From the IMG/VR virus record IMGVR_UViG_3300042540_001822, positions 1 to 64,000 of that record: a DNA stretch of 64,000 nt; one strand, 5' to 3'. Positions 41,557 to 49,752 of this stretch are shown here, in pieces. A program made the position numbers and the translations under genes. The notes below the pieces were generated by a model that had not been told where the DNA came from, ran no database searches, and worked only from the letters and a program-made list of their open reading frames with translations. Position 1 is the first letter of the stretch; every line of letters starts with the position of its first letter. This DNA comes from a virus.

Positions 41557-41639
41557 AAAAGAAGGGTTTAAAAGGTTAGTGATGTAAAGATAAGAAAACG
41601 GGACGAAAGAAAAAAATGGAACCCCAAAAAAATCTGGGA

Positions 41640-41783
41640 TTAGTTATCTGAAATGAAGTTGTCCTTTCCCCGCTTATAGAGCTTGGCTGACGGCTTTGCT
41701 TTCGTGGTCATTTTCCTACGGACAATTTGGGCAATGTGCCTTAAGGATAGACCGTGTTGCCAGGTGGTGGTTTCTTTTTGCAT
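41640..41783 (-). CDS. Hypothetical basic protein, 47 aa
   Basis: ATG 41783: MQKETTTWQHGLSLRHIAQI, RRKMTTKAKPSAKLYKRGKD. GTGGTTGGTT (minus AACCAACCAC) sits just upstream, the same leader as at 44582, 48895 and 49521, which supports it as a real gene. Confidence 0.6.
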   Translation of the reverse strand: MQKETTTWQHGLSLRHIAQIVRRKMTTKAKPSAKLYKRGKDNFISDN

Positions 41784-41794
41784 GGTGTGGTTGG

Positions 41795-42079
41795 TTATTT
41801 CTTTTTAAATTGTTCAAACCATCTTTCACAATGTTCATTTTTCAAATCTAATTCTTGTACAGGACTTCCATATCCTATATTAAAACCAATTTTAAAAGCA
41901 CTTTTTAATTCTTTCTCACTATGCATTCTTTCAGCTTGCCATTTAGCACCTTCAATCCAAAAAAGGCGTTTAATGGTTATAATTCTATTTTCAGAATCAT
42001 CTTTTGTGAAAGGAAATAATCTTTCAGCTGCCTCTTCAATTGTTTCTTGTTTAGGTTCTTCTGCTGTTGGTATGTTCAT
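41795..42079 (-). CDS. Small phage-type protein, 94 aa
   Basis: EGAKWQAERMHSEKELKSAF, FNIGYGSP, ENHCERWFEQFKKK: the common EGAKWQAERMYSEEE...WFEQFK family of phages. First of a compact three-gene set (41795-42802). Confidence 0.75.
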   Translation of the reverse strand: MNIPTAEEPKQETIEEAAERLFPFTKDDSENRIITIKRLFWIEGAKWQAERMHSEKELKSAFKIGFNIGYGSPVQELDLKNEHCERWFEQFKKK

Positions 42080-42080
42080 A

Positions 42081-42449
42081 TTATTTATTTTTAACTATTT
42101 CTATCAATTTAATTAAACAAGCAAGTTCTGCTTCTTCTTCCTTTCCACCTCCAATAATATAATTAAACATTATTGTATGATGTGGAAATACACCATACTT
42201 ATCTTTTAGATTATACTTCTCTCTAAACCATCTAAATGCTTGTGAGAATGTTGGGGCGGATATACAATCCCCAATACTACCATAATAAGATTCTTGGTTA
42301 GTTTTTGGTGTGAGTTTACCCCAGTCACAGATACAAGGTATCAATTTGGGTGCATAAGTCCATTGCATAAAACAAGGTTCATTAAACCCAAGTTCTTTGA
42401 GTTCTAAGGCTTGTTCGTAAGGAACGAATTCTTTTTCTAAGGAGTTCAT
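42081..42449 (-). CDS. Conserved phage protein, 122 aa
   Basis: KEFVPYEQALELKELGFNEP, FSQAFRWFREKYNLKDKYGV, EEEAELACLIKLIEIVKNK: family frequent in Bacteroidota phages, function unknown. Overlaps 42446 by 4 nt. Confidence 0.8.
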   Translation of the reverse strand: MNSLEKEFVPYEQALELKELGFNEPCFMQWTYAPKLIPCICDWGKLTPKTNQESYYGSIGDCISAPTFSQAFRWFREKYNLKDKYGVFPHHTIMFNYIIGGGKEEEAELACLIKLIEIVKNK

Positions 42450-42802
42450 AACAAGTTTTTTAAAGTGTATTCGATAGCAGCTTCATAGGCTTCTGTTGGT
42501 GAGTTAGATTCCCCAATTTTTCCTGATAAAACTGCCATATCTCCAAACTTATGTTGAATACACGGATGCCATATCTTACCATTTGTATAGACATAGCACC
42601 AATATTCATGTTTCTCATACAACCACATTATCACTTCCACAATGGTTGGTATTGAAACAGATTGTTTGGTTAAGTTGTAGTTACCTAATGGCGCGTTATC
42701 AATTTGTGTATTACTAATTAGATCATAAAAAGAAGTGCATTTTTTTTTAAAATCTTTCTCTTTTAGCAACTTGCCTAATTCAAAACTTACTGAGGTGTTC
42801 AT
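42446..42802 (-). CDS. Conserved phage protein, 118 aa
   Basis: VSFELGKLLKEKDFKKKCTS, VEVIMWLYEKHEYWCYVYTN, SPTEAYEAAIEYTLKNLL: same style as 42081 and often its neighbour in phages. Unknown function. Confidence 0.8.
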   Translation of the reverse strand: MNTSVSFELGKLLKEKDFKKKCTSFYDLISNTQIDNAPLGNYNLTKQSVSIPTIVEVIMWLYEKHEYWCYVYTNGKIWHPCIQHKFGDMAVLSGKIGESNSPTEAYEAAIEYTLKNLL

Positions 42803-42814
42803 TTCTTTTATGTT

Positions 42815-42967
42815 TTAATCGTGTAGTTTTGTCCATTTAAAGAATCCTATTAGATACATTAGTAACATTCCAATACTTGGTGCTTCTCTAATAATTTCAT
42901 TACCATTTAAGAAAATACAAACTAAAACACCTAACCAAAATGGGTAATACTTTTTTATTTTTTCCAT
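42815..42967 (-). CDS. Small membrane protein, 50 aa
   Basis: ATG 42967: MEKIKKYYPFWLGVLVCIFL, ...GMLLMYLIGFFKWTKLHD; two TM helices. The long frame to 43156 overlaps the RadA gene in another frame and is rejected. Confidence 0.6.
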   Translation of the reverse strand: MEKIKKYYPFWLGVLVCIFLNGNEIIREAPSIGMLLMYLIGFFKWTKLHD

Positions 42968-43038
42968 TTTATAAATAATTTTTGGTAATGTAAATATAAG
43001 AAAAGACTTGGAAAGAAAAACCGAATCCCCGTTTTTTT

Positions 43039-44004
43039 CTATTCTGGATATAAACGAGCAAGGGCGCGCATCTCTAGAGAATCCCCGTCCAAAATCTGTT
43101 TTTGAACCCTTTCTTCTGTCGGGAGTTCCTGAGGTTCCACGGTTGGCTCTGCCCAAATAATTTCCCCGCCATTTCTGAGGTCAAAGTAAAGCCTTTTCCC
43201 GATGGATCCTCTTCTGTTTTTTGTGAACTCTAAGAAGGTGATGGATTTGTCCTCCTCGTCAAATCTCATTTCCAGCATGCCGGTCGTGGCGTGCTTTAAA
43301 CGATTGGATCCAAGAAAAACTCCGTCTTTGGTCACCTGTTGGATACACAGAAACGTGGTAAACTTGGACTGGGGGTTTCCTCCCATGTTGTGTTTCTTCA
43401 TAAGATTCACTAACCACTTCTGAGCAACAACAGATGAAATTTTGAGGGACTCCTGAACATATTCTTGAACCTCTACAAAAGAATCAATTAGGACAACATC
43501 GAACCCGAGGTCTAAGGCCTGTTCGAGTATGGTTTGAGGATTGTGGTCTATGAACTCCCCTAAAAACAGAGTTTGCAAAGTTGAGAGTCGAGGGAATCTT
43601 TGAACGTATTTGGCTAGATCTACCCTCGTCATTTCCGCAGAGACGAACAGACATTTGGCACCTTGCTCTGTCAGTGAAGCTAGGGTGTCCATGCCAACAG
43701 TGGATTTGCCAACACCCGGGTCTCCAACAAGAATCCAGTTGGTGGCTTTGGGTACTCCACCCTCCGGGGTGAAAAGGAAATCAAGGGCTGTCTGCGTGAG
43801 GTGATTTTCCCACAGAGAATCTGGAAATGACATAGAACCTAAAGAAAGGATCTCTAGCGCCTTGGCTGGTTTGGGAGATAGGGCAACGTGAGGGCCCTTT
43901 GTATTTACCCGGGCCGCAGCGGCCTTCTTCACAGCCGCAGCTATGCGGGCTTTGGCTTCTTCGGACATTGGTCTGCGTTGTCCTGTGGTGGTTTTTCTAG
44001 GCAT
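43039..44004 (-). CDS. RadA/DnaB-like RecA-fold ATPase
   Basis: 321 residues, GC-richer than neighbours. Basic N-terminus, Walker A GDPGVGKST at residues 94-102, LFVSAEM, Walker B-like DVVLIDS, then FLCIQQVTKDGVFLGSNRLKHA and FDEEDKSITFLEFTKNRRGS, the order of RadA/Sms without its zinc finger and Lon-like domain. Expected role: branch migration or recombination/replication-loading. C-terminal 45 residues (EEIIW...LYPE) are extra. Confidence 0.9.
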   Translation of the reverse strand: MPRKTTTGQRRPMSEEAKARIAAAVKKAAAARVNTKGPHVALSPKPAKALEILSLGSMSFPDSLWENHLTQTALDFLFTPEGGVPKATNWILVGDPGVGKSTVGMDTLASLTEQGAKCLFVSAEMTRVDLAKYVQRFPRLSTLQTLFLGEFIDHNPQTILEQALDLGFDVVLIDSFVEVQEYVQESLKISSVVAQKWLVNLMKKHNMGGNPQSKFTTFLCIQQVTKDGVFLGSNRLKHATTGMLEMRFDEEDKSITFLEFTKNRRGSIGKRLYFDLRNGGEIIWAEPTVEPQELPTEERVQKQILDGDSLEMRALARLYPE

Positions 44005-44026
44005 GGTTTGGAATTGAAATTTGAAG

Positions 44027-44075
44027 TAAAAAAAACCACGGGCCGAGAGGAGTGCTGTCTCCTCCCAAGCCCGTG
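44027..44075 (-). terminator. Terminator after 44082
   Basis: CCACGGGC...GCCCGTGG stem with an inner GAGG/CCTC pair, followed on the minus strand by TTTTTTTT. Confidence 0.65.
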
Positions 44076-44081
44076 GAGTTG

Positions 44082-44582
44082 TTAGGCTGGCTGAGAATCC
44101 AACCGATTGAGTTCGGTTGGAATTGCTGGGGTGGTTGGGTTGGTGTTGGCGAAGCAGTCATCCCCAAGGCCCCTTTCGATAGATTGGGGATTGGTGAGGG
44201 GAAGGCCACACCGGCAACACCGACCTTCGTGAAGAAGGGAAATTCCCTTGGTGCGAAGAAGGTGTGGATGAGCAACAGCGTTGAGGACGAAGTTGAACAC
44301 CTGGGCGAGTTGGGAGTTGGGGAGAAGATTTTTTGCGGGTTTGTAGGTCATGGTGTCCTGGAAGATGGTCCCCGCAAAAACCATGCCTTGTTCCTTGTCA
44401 CCCAGAAGGGAAATGTTGACAAAGAAAATGGGGAGACGGACCTTGCGGTCTTTTTTGTCCCGGGCCTGCTTCACATGCACTGTGATGTGCTTTTCGGTCG
44501 CAGGGTTGAAGAAGGTGAGGACTGCACGACCTGCAAAGAAGAGGCGTGGGAGGGAGAGGGGGTTGACGTTGGAACGTATCAT
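44082..44582 (-). CDS. DUF6011-containing protein, 166 aa
   Basis: ATG 44582 (MIRSNVNPLSLPRLFFAGRA). C-terminal HEGRCCRCGLPLTNPQSIERGLGDDC is the DUF6011 zinc-binding motif; the N-terminal half is beta-rich (VLTFFNPATEKHITVHVKQ). DUF6011 proteins are small phage and plasmid proteins of unknown role. Promoter TATCTTTAC (44601-44609) and leader AACCAACCAC are directly upstream. Confidence 0.85.
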   Translation of the reverse strand: MIRSNVNPLSLPRLFFAGRAVLTFFNPATEKHITVHVKQARDKKDRKVRLPIFFVNISLLGDKEQGMVFAGTIFQDTMTYKPAKNLLPNSQLAQVFNFVLNAVAHPHLLRTKGISLLHEGRCCRCGLPLTNPQSIERGLGDDCFANTNPTTPAIPTELNRLDSQPA

Positions 44583-44600
44583 AGGTGGTTGGTTTATAAT

Positions 44601-44609
44601 GTAAAGATA
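44601..44609 (-). promoter_or_regulatory. TATCTTTAC promoter element with AACCAACCAC leader
   Basis: TATCTTTAC 19 nt upstream of ATG 44582; copies at 41584-41592, 48920-48928, 49540-49548, 52247-52255 (variant) lie 19-28 nt before starts. Resembles the Bacteroidota -7 TAnnTTTG. Confidence 0.6.
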
Positions 44610-45070
44610 CGACATATCCCCGAGGATAAAAAATTAAACCCCGTTTTTTTCCAATTTATTTTTGGTCCAAAATTCCCCGGAGAAAACAAAGAATGCATAC
44701 GCATAAAACCCCGGGGTTTCCCATCCTGGCTTGGCCCAGCCTGGGCAGGCTGGGGCTCGGGCCTTGGCTGGGGATGGATAGGCCTTACCAGGCCAGGCTG
44801 GACCTGAGGTTAATAACCCGACGGTTTGATGTGTTTTATGGTTGGTTTCGTTCGGGGTTTTCGTGTGAAGTGGAAAGGGTATAAGAAGGTAGGATTAATT
44901 TAATGGAAAAAAACATACTCAAAACCTTTACTTTATGGAAAAAATGAATTGAAAATTGCCAATGATGATATTTTGGTGGAATAAAAAAGGCCCTCTTTTA
45001 TCGCGCGCTAAGAGTATGTTAGTGACATACTATGTTTTTGGGGGCCTTACCTATTTAAGCAAATAAGTTT
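44610..45070. other. Intergenic 460 bp with GC-rich palindromes
   Basis: Contains the perfect palindrome AAACCCCGGGGTTT (44706-44719), the hairpin CCAGCCTGGGCAGGCTGG (44736-44753), repeated GGCC/CTGG words, and one copy of the GTATGTTAGT..ACATAC element (45013-45035) within a GGCCCCC...GGCC stem (44990-45053). No gene seen; plus-strand ORFs here look like shadows. Confidence 0.5.
45013..45035. repeat. Repeated dyad GTATGTTAGTnACATAC
   Basis: AGTATGT-TAGTG-ACATACT then ATGTTTTT. Further copies at 49938-49961 and 57343-57365, each preceded by a GCGC-rich stretch. Confidence 0.6.
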
Positions 45071-45262
45071 TTACAAGGAATGATTATACCCATTAACCAA
45101 TCGTTCTGCAAATTCTTTATCCCTAGTTTTTAGGATAAGGTTTTTTGTTTGTTCTACATGCCCTCTGTGTATCTCATATTCTGTTGGAAATTTGCGTTCC
45201 AACAAAACAAGAGAATCTTTACCTTTAACAAATGCTTGACAGGAATCAGGGTTTGGTTTCAT
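45071..45262 (-). CDS. Hypothetical protein, 63 aa
   Basis: MKPNPDSCQAFVKGKDSLVL, ...DKEFAERLVNGYNHSL. Unknown. Bounded by boundary repeats on both sides. Confidence 0.6.
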   Translation of the reverse strand: MKPNPDSCQAFVKGKDSLVLLERKFPTEYEIHRGHVEQTKNLILKTRDKEFAERLVNGYNHSL

Positions 45263-45274
45263 GGGTTAGGTGTT

Positions 45275-45297
45275 ACACGAATATACAAGTTATCGGA
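45275..45297 (-). repeat. Boundary repeat, third type (AATATACAAGTTA)
   Basis: CGAATATACAAGTTATCGG; related copies at 45703-45725 and 46262-46287 (ACACTAATATACAAGTTAG). Same position relative to genes as the other boundary elements. Confidence 0.6.
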
Positions 45298-45300
45298 AAT

Positions 45301-45645
45301 TCATTTTTTTCCCGGATCAGTGTAAAAACAAAGTGTGTGGAATAAACCAAATGAAATTGATTTGAACTCTCTCGAAAAAATGTTGTAAGTGTTGAATAGT
45401 TCTTCAAACTCAAAATACATTTTATGTAGAATTTCATTTGCTTTTTCCCTTTCAATCTTACCTTTCTCTTGTTCAATTCTAACATCTAATGCGTTCCAAG
45501 CCAACGAATATACTCTTGCAATTAGTTTATCTGAAAATACCCCACACAACTGCATATTAGCCAGAAGTTTATTGTGTGCTTCGTAGTTTGGTTGAAGTTT
45601 TTTTAATTCTTTTGGTGGTTCACCAACTTGATAATCTAAGTTCAT
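45301..45645 (-). CDS. Hypothetical helical protein, 114 aa
   Basis: MNLDYQVGEPPKELKKLQPN, RIEQEKGKIEREKANEILHK, FEELFNTYNIFSREFKSISF. Helical; unknown. Confidence 0.7.
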   Translation of the reverse strand: MNLDYQVGEPPKELKKLQPNYEAHNKLLANMQLCGVFSDKLIARVYSLAWNALDVRIEQEKGKIEREKANEILHKMYFEFEELFNTYNIFSREFKSISFGLFHTLCFYTDPGKK

Positions 45646-45665
45646 ATGTTTAGTGTTTGTTTTTA

Positions 45666-45697
45666 CAAATATACAAATAAATTTCTAAATTTTCAAA
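45666..45697 (-). promoter_or_regulatory. Host-type promoter TTTG-N20-TATATTTG
   Basis: TTTG (45697-45694), 20 nt, TATATTTG (45673-45666), 21 nt before ATG 45645. Like the promoters of the 26-34 kb units. Confidence 0.65.
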
Positions 45698-45708
45698 TCT
45701 TATCTACA

Positions 45709-45948
45709 CTAATATACAAGTTGTAGGTAATGCCTTGAAAACCATTCCTCAAATTTCAATGCTTTGTCAGGAACATCTTTAATATCAGTATCCACACTTC
45801 TATTTTTGTATTGTTCCATATCAAACATTCTACCATTACTCCACGCCTTTCTAAGATGTTCCTTGAAAAAGGCACTACTCATAACAGCAGATATAAGCAA
45901 TTGCTCATCGCTGTTATTAAGTTTTTGTTGTTTATTATCATTCTTCAT
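45709..45948 (-). CDS. Hypothetical protein, 79 aa
   Basis: MKNDNKQQKLNNSDEQLLIS, FKEHLRKAWSNGRMFDMEQY, ALKFEEWFSRHYLQLVY: common small family in Bacteroidota accessory regions. Unknown. Confidence 0.65.
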   Translation of the reverse strand: MKNDNKQQKLNNSDEQLLISAVMSSAFFKEHLRKAWSNGRMFDMEQYKNRSVDTDIKDVPDKALKFEEWFSRHYLQLVY

Positions 45949-46021
45949 ATTATCAAATTTTGTCTGTTAATTAAAAGAGCAACTGCTCATATCTGCAAAC
46001 CGTTTTAGCTAATAAAATTTA

Positions 46022-46237
46022 CTACGCCTTTACCCATTTTTTACCATTGTGTTTTAATTCTACAACTTGTTTTAATTTCGTTTGTTCATCGTATGCTTCA
46101 ACATTACTACTGTCTAAAGGGTGTTCACCCCATCTGCTGTAAGTAAGTTGTTGTTCCCACAATTCTCTTGCCTGTTTTTCGTCCTTTGCCATTATTACAA
46201 CTTCTGCTTTAATAATGAATTTTTTAATTGTTTTCAT
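46022..46237 (-). CDS. Hypothetical protein, 71 aa
   Basis: MKTIKKFIIKAEVVIMAKDE, KQARELWEQQL, VELKHNGKKWVKA. Alpha/beta; unknown. Confidence 0.65.
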   Translation of the reverse strand: MKTIKKFIIKAEVVIMAKDEKQARELWEQQLTYSRWGEHPLDSSNVEAYDEQTKLKQVVELKHNGKKWVKA

Positions 46238-46278
46238 AATCCGTAAATTTTCAAATCTTACCTACACTAATATACAAG

Positions 46279-46656
46279 TTAGCGGTCAGCTTTAGACAGT
46301 TCACTTTTCAGCCACTCTTTACGCCAATTAAGACAGTAGTTAATGGCATCTTCAAGTTTCTTAAACTCTTTACTATGCGGTAATTCCATAAACATTGAAA
46401 TATCGTGAACATTACACACATCGTGTTTAGTTCTTGGACACACCCACCAATGAGTTTTTTTGTATTTAGTATAATCTTTGTTATCAGGTGGACAACCATC
46501 TAACCCACAAATAACATCAAAAGGCATAAAGATACCTTTCCAAACAACTTCCCAGCATCCACTACCTTCTGAATAGTTTTTGGGAGTTTTCAATGACCAA
46601 GCCGAACCGCTAACACGGGTTTGGCAAAATGGCTGTTCAGTAATTCTATTTGACAT
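46279..46656 (-). CDS. Hypothetical Cys/Trp-rich protein, 125 aa
   Basis: ATG 46656 (MSNRITEQPFCQTRVSGSAW). Several Cys pairs: YSEGSGCWEVVWKG, CGLDGCPPDN, WWVCPRTKHDVCNVHDISMF. A metal-binding fold is likely. A truncated relative of attC-like element G (46609-46634) overlaps its 5' end. Confidence 0.7.
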   Translation of the reverse strand: MSNRITEQPFCQTRVSGSAWSLKTPKNYSEGSGCWEVVWKGIFMPFDVICGLDGCPPDNKDYTKYKKTHWWVCPRTKHDVCNVHDISMFMELPHSKEFKKLEDAINYCLNWRKEWLKSELSKADR

Positions 46657-46682
46657 ACCTATAACATAACAAGTGATATATG

Positions 46683-47183
46683 TTATTTGACTTCGTACAA
46701 GTGAAAGCAAATTACATATTCAAAGTCATCACCAAAATCTTCATCATCTAAATATTCACATTTAGGTTCTAACTTACCAATGTATTCACCCCATTTGTGC
46801 CAACGCCATCCCCCACCTTTGCCTTTATTTTCTTTATCTTGAAATACGGGTGTAACTGCAATAAAGTATTTCCTGTTGGGGTCTTCAATTTCTTCCTTAA
46901 AATACTCTTTTATTTGTTCAATACTATCACCAACACCATATTGTGCTTTAAGATAACTTGGAGCAAAAACTTCAAAACTTTGGTCAAATGGGATACTACC
47001 CATATCATCAAATTCTAAAAACTCTTCGTGAGAAAAATTAAATTCAATGTTACATTGGTAAACACCAATACCGAACTGCATCCATAATTCATCACACTGC
47101 GGGATGTATTCAAAATTGTGCTCTTTTGATATGGCACTTCTTCTTTCTATTTCTTTCCAATTTGGAGTTAAGTTTACTAACAT
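46683..47183 (-). CDS. Hypothetical protein, 166 aa
   Basis: MLVNLTPNWKEIERRSAISK, FAPSYLKAQYGVGDSIEQIK, GGGWRWHKWGEYIGKLEPK. The last part (WRWHKWGxYIG...) is seen in small phage proteins. Unknown. Confidence 0.75.
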   Translation of the reverse strand: MLVNLTPNWKEIERRSAISKEHNFEYIPQCDELWMQFGIGVYQCNIEFNFSHEEFLEFDDMGSIPFDQSFEVFAPSYLKAQYGVGDSIEQIKEYFKEEIEDPNRKYFIAVTPVFQDKENKGKGGGWRWHKWGEYIGKLEPKCEYLDDEDFGDDFEYVICFHLYEVK

Positions 47184-47239
47184 TTGTGTTTCAAATTAAA
47201 TTGTCTTATTGTCTAGAAAAAAGTTTTAAGTCTGGTGAT

Positions 47240-47767
47240 TTATTTATTTAGAACTATCTTTGCAAATGACGAATCCACATTCATCTTTTGAATTAATTCA
47301 TCCGTGGTCATATTTTTAGCTTCATTTAATATCTTCTCCTTTTGGTTTGCGATATTCAAATCAACTTTAGCATCTGCCGCCATATTTTTTAATTCGGTTA
47401 CAACAAAGTTAGATAACTCATGTGGAATTTGTTTAGCACTAGAATCTGTTGTTAAAAAGTTCATTGTTTGACCACCCGCCACAATTAATAAAGCGTCTTT
47501 CTTAGATGGTGTGAACACCAAAAGTGCCCACCACAAAAACATAAAAGGATAACTCCACAATATCCATTTTCTAGATGATTTTGCTGTTTGTAAATAATCT
47601 TCCTTGTCACTTTCAGGGGTTTCAGAACTCAAATATTTACCACGACAAATAATATTAATAATAGTAGCTACAACAGCAATGGTCGTAAAAATAGCAACAC
47701 CCCAACCAAATAGTGTTCTTGCATTGTCAGCTACTGCGAGCCAATAAAATAATTTTGTGTAATTCAT
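47240..47767 (-). CDS. Membrane protein, 175 aa
   Basis: N-terminal TM (GWGVAIFTTIAVVATIINII) and second TM (WILWSYPFMFLWWALLVFTP), then a helical soluble part with ELSNFVVTELKNMAADAKVD. Hypothetical; phages of this type often carry it. Precedes the first repeat-protein gene. Confidence 0.75.
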   Translation of the reverse strand: MNYTKLFYWLAVADNARTLFGWGVAIFTTIAVVATIINIICRGKYLSSETPESDKEDYLQTAKSSRKWILWSYPFMFLWWALLVFTPSKKDALLIVAGGQTMNFLTTDSSAKQIPHELSNFVVTELKNMAADAKVDLNIANQKEKILNEAKNMTTDELIQKMNVDSSFAKIVLNK

Positions 47768-47791
47768 AATTTTTGTTTTGAAAAGTTTGAG

Positions 47792-48151
47792 TTATTGATT
47801 TTTTAATAAGGGATTTCCTAATGCAATACTTCTAAGTGCTAACATTGCGTTATTATACTGTTTTGCAGTCATTGTATTTTCATAGTCTCGAAATAAATAC
47901 TTCAAAACATATTTACATCTTTCTTCCAGTAAATCCTTTTCTTTGTCTAAATATTGTTTAGATCTGTTGTCTTCAATTACACCATTTGAATTCTCAAAGT
48001 AAATTTCCTCACCTTTAGAATCATATTCCCACTTTTCCCAATATCCACCTGAAATCTCAAAGTAAACTAGATTACCATTCGTGTCTTTAATTGCCAAGGA
48101 AGGATTGGCCTTAAAATCCCATTTGATTAGTTGTCCTACTGTTTGTTCCAT
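47792..48151 (-). CDS. WDF/YDSKG-repeat protein, 119 aa (outlying family member)
   Basis: MEQTVGQLIKWDFKANPSLA start and GNLVYFEISGGYWEKWEYDS, KGEEIYFENSNGVIEDN repeats match the 59.4-61 kb family, but the C-terminus (ERCKYVLKYLFRDYENTM) is unrelated to the GGEKFKLVKL tail there. So a family member with a different C-terminal domain. Confidence 0.8.
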   Translation of the reverse strand: MEQTVGQLIKWDFKANPSLAIKDTNGNLVYFEISGGYWEKWEYDSKGEEIYFENSNGVIEDNRSKQYLDKEKDLLEERCKYVLKYLFRDYENTMTAKQYNNAMLALRSIALGNPLLKNQ

Positions 48152-48155
48152 GGTT

Positions 48156-48365
48156 TCACTTTTCTAAAACATACCGCATCATTTCTTGCATCTTGAGAAT
48201 CAAAACTTTCATTTCATCCTCATTAAGATACAACCTACTGTTAGGTGTTTTATCATCTAATTCTTTGGTTTCTATGATGATTCCATCGAACTCTTCCATG
48301 GGGTAAATTCCAACATTCTGGGATTCTGTTGAAATAATAGTTTTGATCCAAACTTTGTTAGCCAT
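48156..48365 (-). CDS. Hypothetical protein, 69 aa
   Basis: MANKVWIKTIISTESQNVGI, ...NEDEMKVLILKMQEMMRYVL. 4 bp from the next gene. Unknown. Confidence 0.65.
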   Translation of the reverse strand: MANKVWIKTIISTESQNVGIYPMEEFDGIIIETKELDDKTPNSRLYLNEDEMKVLILKMQEMMRYVLEK

Positions 48366-48419
48366 TCCGTGAAAATTGATGTTTTAGTTTATGGTGTAAA
48401 TATAGGATAAAAATGGAAA

Positions 48420-48454
48420 TAAAAAAAATGGAACCCCGGAAATTCCGGGGCTCC
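48420..48454 (-). terminator. Terminator after 48461
   Basis: GGAGCCCCGGAATTTCCGGGGTTCC followed by T-run on the minus strand. Confidence 0.75.
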
Positions 48455-48460
48455 TTCAAT

Positions 48461-48895
48461 TTACTTCAAAATCAAAATTCTTTTTCCTGTTGAAATTTCT
48501 TGGGTCAAAATCATTTCAAAGTTTGGATTTTGAATCAAAAATTCCAAAACAAAATTCACTTTGTCATGAATTTGGGGTTGGGTTGGAATGGTTTGGACTT
48601 TTGGTTTTGGTTGAGAAATCTTTTTGAGACAAACTTGAACATAACCATGTTGAGCTCCAACAATTCTGGCAATGTCTTTGGATGAGAGTTCGGGGAATTT
48701 CTTTTTCAACCTCAAAATTTTCTGACTTTTTGTGGTTTTCTTTTCCTCCCTCAAACAAAAGTGAACATAACCAATGTGAACTCCCAATTTCTTGGAAATG
48801 TCCATGAATGACATTTTGGGATTTTCCTTTCGGATTTGCAGGATTTTTTCCTTTTTGAAAATTGGTTTGGGGGTTGGGATTTGGATGTTTTGCAT
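48461..48895 (-). CDS. Double helix-turn-helix DNA-binding protein, 144 aa
   Basis: Two tandem repeats: IRKENPKMSFMDISKKLGVH-IGYVHFCLRE and LKKKFPELSSKDIARIVGAQ-HGYVQVCLKK. Each is a winged/HTH unit of the type that binds DNA through the second helix. C-terminal region EFLIQNPNFEMILTQEIS may dimerise. Probably a transcriptional regulator of the region; its promoter has TATCTTTAC (48920) and the AACCAACCAC leader. Confidence 0.8.
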   Translation of the reverse strand: MQNIQIPTPKPIFKKEKILQIRKENPKMSFMDISKKLGVHIGYVHFCLREEKKTTKSQKILRLKKKFPELSSKDIARIVGAQHGYVQVCLKKISQPKPKVQTIPTQPQIHDKVNFVLEFLIQNPNFEMILTQEISTGKRILILK

Positions 48896-48953
48896 AAGTG
48901 GTTGGTTTTAGTTAATGATGTAAAGATAATCCAAAACTTAGAAAAATAAAAAT

Positions 48954-48977
48954 GGAACCCCGGAAAATTGGGGCTCC
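48954..48977 (-). terminator. Terminator after 48985
   Basis: GGAGCCCCAATTTTCCGGGGTTCC on the minus strand, then ATTTTTATTTTT. Confidence 0.7.
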
Positions 48978-48984
48978 ATTTCAA

Positions 48985-49521
48985 TTAAACAACTGGACCA
49001 ACAAGTTCGGTTTTGGATTTCCGAATTTTGAGGATGGATTCAAAGGAGTAGGTTCGAATGATAACCTTGTCAATCAAACCACCTTGTTCTCCCTCTGTTT
49101 TTGTGGGTAAACCTTGGACTTCTTCTTTGGAAATTTCCACCCCATCCAAGAGGTAGGTTGATTGACCGCCTCTCAGGAAAATACACTCAAGATATTCCTT
49201 TCCTTTGTGGGTGATGAAAGGGGAGTTTGGGATCCTTTCTCCCCATGCCCTAGGTCCTGGCTCCCAACATCCATTGGGGGAATCTGTTGCAAGGATTTCA
49301 AACACTCTGTTGGCTTCATGTTGCTTTGAAAGCCTCCGGTTGACCATGTTGAAGTAACCTTTGCCATTTTTGAAAATCATCACCCTTGAATTGGTGGTAA
49401 GTTTGGTGACCCTTCCTTGTTGAGGATTGGATTTTCCCCCAAGCAAATCTACTTTGACGAGGGTATCAAGGCTGACGATTTGGCAACCTTTGAAAGAATT
49501 GATTTGAGATTTTTGAAACAT
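48985..49521 (-). CDS. Hypothetical protein, 178 aa
   Basis: ATG 49521 (MFQKSQINSFKGCQIVSLD); an extension to 49575 would translate the conserved promoter. Beta-rich, with CQIVSLDTLVKVDLLGGKSN, VMIFKNGKGYFNMVN and LDGVEISKEEVQGLP. Unknown. TATCTTTAC and AACCAACCAC are directly upstream. Confidence 0.8.
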   Translation of the reverse strand: MFQKSQINSFKGCQIVSLDTLVKVDLLGGKSNPQQGRVTKLTTNSRVMIFKNGKGYFNMVNRRLSKQHEANRVFEILATDSPNGCWEPGPRAWGERIPNSPFITHKGKEYLECIFLRGGQSTYLLDGVEISKEEVQGLPTKTEGEQGGLIDKVIIRTYSFESILKIRKSKTELVGPVV

Positions 49522-49619
49522 ATGTGGTTGGTTTATGTCGTAAAGATACGACATTTTTACTAAGAATAAAACCAAAACCCCGAAAAGTTTTTCCCCAATT
49601 TATGGGGCTAAGTAAATTG

Positions 49620-49693
49620 TGATTCCACTAGGACTCGAACCTAGGACCTACAAATTATGAGTTTGCAGCTCTAACCAACTGAGCTATGGAATC
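49620..49693 (-). tRNA. tRNA-Met (CAT)
   Basis: Canonical: acceptor GATTCCA/TGGAATC, D-arm GCTC/GAGC, anticodon stem GCAAA/TTTGT with loop CTCATAA, T-arm CTAGG-TTCGAGT-CCTAG. Anticodon CAT; elongator Met or, if modified, Ile2. First RNA of the block. Confidence 0.93.
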
Positions 49694-49752
49694 TTTGGGT
49701 AAATTCTGTTTACGGTTTGTAGGGGTTTGTAAACAAAATTATGGTGGGTTGT

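Noticed and set aside
43039-43156. Extended start for the small membrane protein (43156)
   Set aside because: Would overlap the RadA-like gene in another frame; ATG 42967 gives a normal TM protein.
44052-44807. 251-aa plus-strand ORF
   Set aside because: Antisense to the DUF6011 gene and its terminator; low-complexity Gly/Trp composition, no promoter or family.
48985-49575. Longer starts MSYLY.INQP for 48985 and 44082
   Set aside because: The N-terminal MSYLYxINQP in both is a translation of the shared promoter (TATCTTTAC) and leader, not protein conservation.
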